NCBI GenBank assembly: GCA_019636275.1
Contig: JAHBXY010000062.1
Span: 1-48,307, forward strand
Source: Planctomycetota bacterium
GTDB lineage: Bacteria > Planctomycetota > J058
Reading direction: 5' to 3'
DNA length: 48,307 bases
Shown: piece after piece, positions 36,601 to 42,062 of the stretch
Numbering within the stretch: position 1 is the stretch's first letter
Layout of the letters: the number at the start of each line of letters is the position of its first letter
Notes under the pieces: generated by a model
Databases searched by the model: none
The model's input: the letters and a program-made list of their open reading frames with translations, nothing else
Told to the model about the DNA's origin: nothing
Translations under genes and position numbers: made by a program

Positions 36601-37812
36601 GGCGTCCTCGCGCTGCACCTCGCCGCGCGGGCGCTCCTCGCGCGGCGCGTGCTCACCTGCGAGGAGCGCCGCTCCGACGTGGCACGGGCGAACTTCCGCT
36701 TCCTGCTCGAGGCCCTGCGCGGGGCCGCGCGGCTCCGCTCGGCGGGCGCCGAGGCCGCGGTCGCCGCCGCCCACGAGGCGCGCCACGCGCCCGAGCTCGC
36801 GACCGTCGAGCGGCTCCACCGCACGCGCCGGGCCGAGCGCGCGCTCGACGAGGCGCTGCCGCTCGCGGGCGCGGCGGCCCTCGCCCTCGTCGCCGTGACG
36901 CGCGGCGCCGACCCGGCCACGCTCGTCGCCGCCCTCGTGGGGTGGTGGCTCGCGTGCGGGCCGGCCGTGGCGGCGGCCACGTGGCTCGAGGGGGCGATCG
37001 TCGCGGGGCTCGACCTGGCGCGGTTCGCGCCGCTCCTCGAGGAGCCGCCCGAGCGCCCGTCGGGCGGCGTCGCGCCGGGGGTCCTGCGCGGCGAGGTCGA
37101 GGCGCGCGCGCTCGCGTTCCGACACCCCGGCGCCGCGCGGGCGGCGCTCGAGTCGGTCTCGCTCTCGGTCGCGCCCGGCGAGGTCGTCGCGCTCGCGGGC
37201 CCCTCGGGCGCGGGGAAGTCGACGCTCCTCCGGCTGCTCCTCGGCCTCGAGCAGCCGCTCGCGGGCGAGGTGCGCCACGACGGGCGCTCGCTCGCGGAGC
37301 TCGACGTCCGCGCCGTGCGCGCGCAGACGGGGGCGGTGCTGCAGGAGGAGCGCCTCGCCACGGCGACGCTGCGCTCGAACGTCGCCTTCAGGGCCGCGCG
37401 CGACCTCGACGAGGTGTGGGCCGCCCTGCGCGCGGCCGGGCTCGAGCACGACGTGCGCGCCATGCCCATGGGCGTCCAGACGATCGTCGAGGACGACCGC
37501 GTCTCGACCGGGCAGAAGCAGCGCCTGCTCCTCGCCGCGCAGCTCCTGCGCGCGCCGCGGGTGCTCGTCCTCGACGAGGCGACGAGCGCGGTCGGCGAGG
37601 ACGCCGAGGCCGCGCTCCTCGCGAGCGTGCGGCGGAGCGGCGCCACGTGCATCCTCGCCGCCCACCGGGCGAGCACCCTGCGCCTGGCCGATCGCGTCCA
37701 CGTCCTCGAGGGCGGGCGGATCGTCGAGTCGGGCCGGCCGGCCGACCTGCTCGCGGGCGACGGGGCGCTCGCGCGCCTGTTCGCGACCACGGGCAGGGAG
37801 GTGCCGGCGTGA
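33625..37812 (+). CDS. Fused NHLP-type exporter: C39 peptidase-ABC joined to second ABC
   Basis: A single 1395-residue frame from ATG 33625 (GTG 33628 or 33637 also possible) joins what are normally two proteins. Residues 1-150 are a C39 bacteriocin-processing peptidase with Cys32 (QTTECPIAAIG), His105 (FIHFVVIE) and Asp121 (MNDPAAG). A membrane domain and a first NBD follow (Walker A GPSGGGKST ~501, signature LSAGER, Walker B LILDEA ~622). After a linker comes the second part of an NHLM-ABC2-like protein (LRGLWWGPGRDSGPLLAFE matches LLRDDWWRQDCGPLVAFD of the split version), another membrane domain and a second NBD (GPSGAGKST ~1192, signature VSTGQ, LVLDEATSA ~1313). The first ~280 residues of a normal ABC2 are absent. 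It should cleave leaders at GG and export the core. Confidence 0.92.
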   Translation: MVRDVNRDATGVLERIFRRRGRTFRQTQTTECPIAAIGMILDHHGCTVPLEELRRRAGVSRDCASAGDILRVARELGLEGRGRRAELADLATIPTPFIAHLRFIHFVVIEAVRDGLVHMNDPAAGRHARPIEELDLKFTGVVLEFTPTDRLRPGTPPPSVAALAARGARERPLAAVALAVTTIGIALAWSGAALGLARGELSALAVLSGVAFALVLAREACLSTAALGLAATVSSRVLRHMQRLPFAFFTYRLPDDLTVLVRSPVTLAEAWTGLSRAALGVAAVPLLALALATIDPVAAALVVLVGAAHVVLGRTALRPASRRFEEMLRVRGEGLPAHIADKLSSARTGGLDDEIASALAGERAESLSVAHEQATVRALGVAAPRLFEGLALVAALGRGGALGLGPGPLAALALLALAVAARARDLATDEGELETIEDGVAPLAEVLSLPPEAPPPALPPPAEGGVLRLDGVTFGYALGKAPHVEGVSIEVRPGTSLGVTGPSGGGKSTIAGLLAGLHRPWAGSATLGGRPLDAVPRSELAWIHRSPVVFEATLRENLSLFDPGLDDERLLRAARDACFDEVIAARADGLGARLSAGGLDLSAGERQRLELARALARDPRTLILDEAIEAVEPALEARLRERLRARGVTLVVVSHRASTLAACDAVVTVEGGRVVAERSAPHDPRAGALRSPLHGEHDPPPPRGQERGTDPELAAAFALVARASGERAPPLAGPPLAAGRAAVLDLARRAGLRARHVRLLRGLWWGPGRDSGPLLAFEAQGGAPVALLPVAGGGAYDRVDARGRTRLTAEGVEALEPFAWVLHGALPASARRPRDLLAHAAARTRREAGRALALSIAAGLPGALLPLGTFALLTWIVPLGEAAVLVQGVVAAALALVAAALLDLNRSIAVQRLAARFEQAATAGAVDRLLGLPGAFFRRLPRGELERRWRGLGQALERVSRAKLDGLSASLSGLASLGAVALLSPPLALVAAGVLALHLAARALLARRVLTCEERRSDVARANFRFLLEALRGAARLRSAGAEAAVAAAHEARHAPELATVERLHRTRRAERALDEALPLAGAAALALVAVTRGADPATLVAALVGWWLACGPAVAAATWLEGAIVAGLDLARFAPLLEEPPERPSGGVAPGVLRGEVEARALAFRHPGAARAALESVSLSVAPGEVVALAGPSGAGKSTLLRLLLGLEQPLAGEVRHDGRSLAELDVRAVRAQTGAVLQEERLATATLRSNVAFRAARDLDEVWAALRAAGLEHDVRAMPMGVQTIVEDDRVSTGQKQRLLLAAQLLRAPRVLVLDEATSAVGEDAEAALLASVRRSGATCILAAHRASTLRLADRVHVLEGGRIVESGRPADLLAGDGALARLFATTGREVPA

Positions 37813-38039
37813 GCCGCCCGGTCTTCCGGCGCCGCGCCCTGGCGTGGCTGAGCGAGCCCGAGGACGCGGGCATCCCGCTGACGATCGCCGCGGCGTCGTG
37901 GCGCTCGTGGGCGGCCTTCGTCGTCGTGCTGGCCCTGGTCGCCTGCGTCCTCGCGCTCGAGACCGTGCCCGTCGAGGACGGAGCCGGCGCGCGGCGCGTG
38001 AGCCCGCTCCGGCTGCTCCTCGGGAAACGCGCGCCGTGA
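37809..38039 (+). CDS. Mini HlyD-like adaptor, 76 residues
   Basis: GTG 37809 overlaps the exporter stop by four bases (GTGA). The product begins VFRRRALAWLSEPEDAGIPL, clearly like the start of the full adaptor at 40608 (LFRKQALERLSSPERLDELL). It continues with one transmembrane helix (WAAFVVVLALVACVLALETV) and ends RRVSPLRLLLGKRAP, faintly like the full adaptor's tail (PPLALLLPALRRLLLDRR). The whole periplasmic barrel, lipoyl and coiled-coil region is missing. It could be an internally deleted relic, but the intact frame and coupling to the exporter suggest it may still be made and may stabilise the transporter. Confidence 0.78.
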   Translation: MSRPVFRRRALAWLSEPEDAGIPLTIAAASWRSWAAFVVVLALVACVLALETVPVEDGAGARRVSPLRLLLGKRAP

Positions 38040-38082
38040 GGCTCCGGTCACCTGGCGCCGCGGGTCAGCGGCTCCGGGTGGC

Positions 38083-38331
38083 CTAGCAGTGCGTGCCGGA
38101 CTGTCCGCAGTCGGTGGGGATGCCGCCGGCGACGAGCTCGAGCTCGAGCTCCGAGAGCTCCGCATCCTCCATGGCGGCCTTCGCCTCCTCGTTGGTGAAG
38201 TCGAAGCCGTGCGCCTCGCCGACGGACGCGAGGCCCGCGCCGCCCGGCGCCAGGGCCTGGCGGCAGGCGTCCTGGAGCACGTCGTTCGTGGCCACCGCGC
38301 GGCGGAACTCGTCGAAGGACTTCGTGGACAT
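38083..38331 (-). CDS. Nif11-like leader RiPP precursor P2 (core IPTDCGQSGTHC)
   Basis: An 82-residue precursor with ATG 38331 and a GGAGGGG ribosome-binding site. The leader (FDEFRRAVATNDVLQDACR, GEAHGFDFTNEEAKAAMEDA) ends ELSELELELVAGG; the core is IPTDCGQSGTHC, 12 residues with two Cys and no Lys or Arg. It lies convergent to the fused exporter/mini-adaptor operon, and downstream of the LuxR-type gene on the same strand. Confidence 0.93.
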   Translation of the reverse strand: MSTKSFDEFRRAVATNDVLQDACRQALAPGGAGLASVGEAHGFDFTNEEAKAAMEDAELSELELELVAGGIPTDCGQSGTHC

Positions 38332-38418
38332 GGCCCCTCCCGGCGATCACGCAGCGACGCTGCGGTGCCAAGGGGAACCGTAGCCGACGGCCCGGTCGGG
38401 GGGGATGCCGCTCTTCGG

Positions 38419-39249
38419 CTACATCCGGGCCGAGCCGTGCCTCGGCAGGATGAACCGCGCCATGAGCTCCAGCCGGCTCGAGACCCCGGCCGCCCGGTAG
38501 ACGTGCTCCACGTACTTGTGCACCGTGCGCGGGCTCAGGCCGGCGAGCGCCGCGATCTCCTTCTCGGAGCGCCCGGTGAGCAGGGCATCGAAGATCGTGC
38601 GCAGCCGCGGCGCGAGCCGAGCCCGCAGCCCTTCGAGGCGGAGCCGGCCGGCGTCGTCCGCGAGCGGCTCCGCCAGCTGCCTGAAGAACCAGCGGAGCGC
38701 GCCGAGCAGCGCGCCCAGGAGCGCGCGCTCGCGCGCGCCGAGCGGGGGCTCGCCGACCTCGCGGCCGACGCCGAGGAGGACCTCCCGGCCGGGGGCGATC
38801 GGCGCCATGCCGCCGCCGTTCGAGTCGAAGCCGAGCATGCGCGCGAACGCGGCGTGCGGGTGGCGCTCCCACACCCGGTCCGGAACGAGGTCCGGGCGAA
38901 GGTGGGCGCGCACCCGGCCGGGCATCGCCCGGAGCTCGGGCACGAGCGGATGCTCGATGTAGGCCCCGTCCTCGAAGAAGGGCTTCTGCGTGGCCGCGAG
39001 CTGCCATTCGTCGAGGCCGCCGAAGTCCAGCAGCACGGCGCCGCGGGGCGGCGGCGCGCTCGCGGGTGACCGCTCGAGGTCGAAGATCGACCACATGACG
39101 GAGCGCGCGCCGAGGAGGCGCTGGGTCGAGGCGAGGAGGACGCGCCGGGCCTCGTCGCGCGCCCCCGCGGCCATGAGCTCATCGAGCGAGCAGACCAGGT
39201 CCAGGACCTCGCGGAGGTCCTTACGGGCCAGTTCGTCGCGTCGGGGCAC
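38419..39249 (-). CDS. LuxR-family transcriptional regulator
   Basis: A 276-residue protein from GTG 39249. The C-terminal ~60 residues hold a LuxR/NarL helix-turn-helix (LTGRSEKEIAALAGLSPRTV, then HKYVEHVYRAAGVSSR). The N-terminal ~200 residues may be a GAF-like sensor (SVMWSIFDLERSP). No receiver Asp pattern is visible, so it is likely ligand-controlled rather than phosphorylated. It lies between the P4-P3 precursor pair (plus a relic) and P2, all on the same strand, making it the best candidate for control of the peptide system. Confidence 0.88.
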   Translation of the reverse strand: MPRRDELARKDLREVLDLVCSLDELMAAGARDEARRVLLASTQRLLGARSVMWSIFDLERSPASAPPPRGAVLLDFGGLDEWQLAATQKPFFEDGAYIEHPLVPELRAMPGRVRAHLRPDLVPDRVWERHPHAAFARMLGFDSNGGGMAPIAPGREVLLGVGREVGEPPLGARERALLGALLGALRWFFRQLAEPLADDAGRLRLEGLRARLAPRLRTIFDALLTGRSEKEIAALAGLSPRTVHKYVEHVYRAAGVSSRLELMARFILPRHGSARM

Positions 39250-39340
39250 GAGCGCATCCTAGCGACGGGCCCCGCCCGCCGCCGCTCGAGACCGGCGTCG
39301 CGGTCCCGCCGGCCACCAGGTCGAGCTCGAGCGGGGGAGG
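39250..39340 (-). pseudogene. Fossil C-terminal end of a Nif11-like precursor
   Basis: On the minus strand 39331-39305 reads LELDLVAGG exactly as in P3 and P4, followed by TATPVSSGGGRGPS. No leader body precedes it: the sequence breaks off at PPPLELD, close to the stop of P3. It is the remnant of a third tandem precursor between P3 and the regulator. The frame has no stop before the regulator start, so a core end cannot be defined. Confidence 0.7.
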
Positions 39341-39365
39341 CCCCCCGTGGTGACCTACCTGCGGG

Positions 39366-39593
39366 TCAGCTGATCGTGCCGCCGGCCACGAGGTCGAGCT
39401 CGAGCTCGGAGAGCTCACTCTCGGCCATGACCTCCGCGGCCTCGGCCGGGGTGAACTCGAGGCCCCGCGCGCGGGCGAGGCCGAGGAGAGCCGCGGCGTC
39501 GCCGCCCGCCTCCATGGCCTTCCGCACCTGCTCGGCCAGGGCGGGGTCTGCCGCGATCGCGGCCCGGAACTCACTCACGTGCTGCCTGGACAC
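39366..39593 (-). CDS. Nif11-like leader precursor P3 with three-residue core (TIS)
   Basis: The start is GTG 39593 (VSRQHVSEF), because AAGGAGG lies five bases upstream and the sequence then aligns with the P4 start (MSKQHVTDF); an ATG at 39608 would put the ribosome-binding site inside the gene. The 75-residue product has a complete leader ending SELSELELDLVAGG, then only TIS before the stop. Either the core has been lost by a premature stop, or the peptide acts as a leader-only factor or a source of a minimal acylated tripeptide. Confidence 0.85.
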   Translation of the reverse strand: MSRQHVSEFRAAIAADPALAEQVRKAMEAGGDAAALLGLARARGLEFTPAEAAEVMAESELSELELDLVAGGTIS

Positions 39594-39642
39594 ACCCGCC
39601 TCCTTCACCGGAGCCGACAGAGCCGGCCGACCCGACCCTGGC

Positions 39643-39888
39643 TCAGACGTTGCTCCCGCCGCAGTTGGGGGTCCCCCCGGCCACGAGGTCGAGCTCGAGC
39701 TCGGACAGCTCGCTCTCGGCCATGGCCACGTCGGCCTCGGCCCGGGTGAACTCGAAGCCGCGGGTCCGCGCGAGGGAGATCAGGGCCTCGGGGGCGTTCT
39801 CGGCGTTCATCACCGCGCGCACCTGCTCGGCGAGCGCGGGGTCGGCGGCGATCGCCGCCCGGAAGTCGGTCACGTGCTGCTTCGACAT
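39643..39888 (-). CDS. Nif11-like leader RiPP precursor P4 (core TPNCGGSNV)
   Basis: An 81-residue precursor from ATG 39888 with GGAGG nine bases upstream. The leader is nearly identical to P3 (DFRAAIAADPALAEQV in both) and ends SELSELELDLVAGG. The core is TPNCGGSNV: nine residues, one Cys, no Lys or Arg. It is divergent from the canonical exporter operon that starts at 40066, sharing a 177-bp control region, and is followed by P3 and a fossil precursor. Confidence 0.93.
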   Translation of the reverse strand: MSKQHVTDFRAAIAADPALAEQVRAVMNAENAPEALISLARTRGFEFTRAEADVAMAESELSELELDLVAGGTPNCGGSNV

Positions 39889-40040
39889 GGTGGGTACCTC
39901 CGGGACGTAGGCGGTGACGCCAACGTCCGGCCGAATGGTAGATCAGGTGGCCCACCAGGGACAAACGGAGCCCGCCCCCACCCGTTCGGGCAGGTCCGCG
40001 GCCTCCGTCCCAGGGACGGGCGTCGTCGCCCTCGGCTGGC

Positions 40041-40065
40041 TAGAGTCGGCGTGCCCGGGGGGGAC
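40041..40065 (+). promoter_or_regulatory. Candidate -10 box and G-rich leader of the exporter operon
   Basis: TAGAGT (40041-40046) lies about 20 bp before ATG 40066, followed by GTGCCCGGGGGGGAC. It resembles the segment at 23683-23716 upstream of the MauE gene. No -35 box is obvious. Confidence 0.35.
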
Positions 40066-40608
40066 ATGCGGAAGGTGCTCTACATCCTCGGTCGGCTTGC
40101 CGACGAGGACGTCGACTGGTTGACCGTGACGGGCTCCCGCCGACGGCTGACACGGGGGACCGTGCTCGTCACGGAGGGCACGCCGATCGACGAGGTGTTC
40201 CTCGTCCTCGACGGCGAGCTGGCCGTGACGTCGTCGCGCACGGGGGCGCGCGAGCTGGCGCGGCTCGGCAGCGGCGAGGTCGTGGGCGAGCTGTCTTTCC
40301 TCGACTCGCGGCCGCCGGTGGCCACCGTGTCCGTCGCCGGTGAAGAGGCCACCGTGCTCGGGATCCCGCGCGGCGCGCTCTCGACCAAGCTCGAGGAGGA
40401 CGCCGCGTTCGCCGCCCGCTTCTACCGGGCGCTGGGCACGTTCCTGGCCGCGCGCCTGCGCAGCACCGTGCTCGAGCTGGGCGACGCGCGGGCGTCCGGG
40501 GCCGCCCGGGCCGAGGCGGAGGACGAGCTCGACCCCGAGCTGCTCGATCAGCTCGAGCTCGCCGGCGCCCGGTTCGACTGGATGCTCGGTCGGCTGCGAG
40601 GCGAGTGA
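40066..40608 (+). CDS. Cyclic-nucleotide-binding-domain protein of NHLP export loci
   Basis: A 180-residue protein with a Crp-like cyclic-nucleotide-binding beta barrel (LTRGTVLVTEGTPIDEVFLVL, then LGSGEVVGELSFLDSRPPVATV, where the phosphate-binding cassette would be). It lacks a helix-turn-helix domain, so it is not a DNA-binding Crp. Proteins of this type (TIGR03896, bacteriocin-type transport-associated) regularly accompany NHLM exporters. It starts the canonical operon and overlaps the adaptor start (TGATG/GTGATG). It may gate the exporter in response to a nucleotide; this is inference. Confidence 0.86.
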   Translation: MRKVLYILGRLADEDVDWLTVTGSRRRLTRGTVLVTEGTPIDEVFLVLDGELAVTSSRTGARELARLGSGEVVGELSFLDSRPPVATVSVAGEEATVLGIPRGALSTKLEEDAAFAARFYRALGTFLAARLRSTVLELGDARASGAARAEAEDELDPELLDQLELAGARFDWMLGRLRGE

Positions 40609-42062
40609 TGGAGCGGCCGGGCGGGCTGTTCCGCAAGCAGGCGCTCGAGCGGCTGTCGTCGCCCGAGCGCCTGGACGAGCTGCTGGTCGTCCTCGGCCGC
40701 GGCGACTGGACGCTCCTCGTCACGGCGGCGGCGCTCGTGATCGCCGCGCTGGCCTGGGGCGCCCTGGGCCGGATCCCGCTCTACGCCGAGGGGCGGGCGG
40801 TCCTGGCCCGCCCGGGCGCGGTGGCGCCCGTGGCCGCCCACGCGGCCGGGGTGCTCGAGCGCCTCGACCTCGCCGTGGGCGCCCGCGTCGAGGCGGGCCA
40901 GGCGGTGGCCTGGCTGGGCCAGCCGCTCCTGGAGCAGCGCCTGGCCGAGGGGCGCCTGGCGCTCGAGCGCGCGCTCGCCCACCAGGCGGCGCGCCGCGCC
41001 GGCCAGGCGGCCGAGCACGCCGTCGCCCGCGAGGGGCTCGAGGCGCGCCGCGCGCGGGCCGAGCGGAGGATCGACGAGGCGCGCGCGGCGGTCGCTGTAG
41101 CGCGCCGCGACCTGGAGCGGGCCGCCGGGCACGACCGCGCGCGGGTGGCCGAGCTGGAGGCCCTGGCCCGCGCGCACCTGGCGGCCGCGCGCGAGCGCGA
41201 GGTGGCGCTGCGGCGCCTCAAGGCCGAGGGCACCGCGTCCGACCAGGCGGTCGTCGACGCCGAGCGGGTGGCCCTGACCGCCGCGAGCACGCTCGGCGAC
41301 CTGGACGTCCGCGCGCTGGGCCTCTCCCAGGCCGAGATCAACGCGGAGCAGGCGTGGGTCGAGGCGCTCCACCGGACGCTCGACGTCGAGGACGCGCTCG
41401 CGGCGATGAACCGGGAGGAGGCCGGCCTGGCCGCGCGCGAGGCCGAGCTGGCCGCCGACCAGGCGCTCGAGCTCGCCGCGGCGCGCGCCGCCGTCGAGGC
41501 GGCCGAGCGCGAGCTGGCCGACGCGGCGACGCTGCGCGCGGCGCGGTCGGGCGTGGTGCTCGAGGTGGCGGTCGTCGTCGGCGACCACGTGGCCGCGGGC
41601 CAGCGCCTGGCCTCGGTGCAGGTCGACGGCTCGGGCGACGGCCCGCTCGTGGCCCTGGGCTTCTTCGCCGTGAAGGGCGGCAAGCTCGTCGCGCCCGGCG
41701 CGCGCGCGGAGCTCACGCCCGACATGGTCGAGCGCGAGCGCTTCGGCGGGGTCCTCGGCCACGTACGCGAGGTCGCGACCTTCCCCGTGAGCACCGCGGC
41801 CGCCTCCAGCCTCGTGGGCGACCGCGAGCTGGCCGCCTCGCTGACGGCCGAGGGGCGGCAGGTGCACCTGACGATCGACCTCGCGCCGGCGGCCGACACC
41901 CCGAGCGGCGTGGCCTGGACGCTCTCGGGCGGCCCCGACCTGACGCTGAGCGAGGGGACCACCGCCGACGTCCGCGTGCGCGTCGAGGAGGTCCCGCCGC
42001 TGGCGCTGCTCCTGCCGGCCCTGCGCCGGCTCCTGCTCGACCGGAGGCCCGACGCGCGGTGA
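40608..42062 (+). CDS. NHLP-system HlyD-type secretion adaptor
   Basis: A 484-residue protein from ATG 40608 (GTG 40605 is in frame). A cytoplasmic N-terminus (LFRKQALERLSSPERLDELL) precedes a transmembrane helix (WTLLVTAAALVIAALAWGAL), the first lipoyl half (AHAAGVLERLDLAVGARVEAGQ), a long Ala/Arg/Glu coiled coil (~100-300), the second lipoyl half (ARSGVVLEVAVVVGDHVAAG) and a beta-barrel with a hydrophobic tail. This is the order of TIGR03794-type membrane fusion proteins that dock to C39 ABC exporters. The stop overlaps the GTG of the next gene by four bases. Confidence 0.93.
   Translation: MERPGGLFRKQALERLSSPERLDELLVVLGRGDWTLLVTAAALVIAALAWGALGRIPLYAEGRAVLARPGAVAPVAAHAAGVLERLDLAVGARVEAGQAVAWLGQPLLEQRLAEGRLALERALAHQAARRAGQAAEHAVAREGLEARRARAERRIDEARAAVAVARRDLERAAGHDRARVAELEALARAHLAAAREREVALRRLKAEGTASDQAVVDAERVALTAASTLGDLDVRALGLSQAEINAEQAWVEALHRTLDVEDALAAMNREEAGLAAREAELAADQALELAAARAAVEAAERELADAATLRAARSGVVLEVAVVVGDHVAAGQRLASVQVDGSGDGPLVALGFFAVKGGKLVAPGARAELTPDMVERERFGGVLGHVREVATFPVSTAAASSLVGDRELAASLTAEGRQVHLTIDLAPAADTPSGVAWTLSGGPDLTLSEGTTADVRVRVEEVPPLALLLPALRRLLLDRRPDAR

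Noticed and set aside
33493..37701. 1402-codon open frame antisense to the fused exporter
   Set aside because: It is an antisense shadow caused by GC3 bias. The plus strand encodes a complete C39-ABC-ABC protein with all motifs; the antisense product is low-complexity Arg/Glu/Gly. The same applies to the long antisense frames over 17224-20448, 29198-33640 and 40781-46920.
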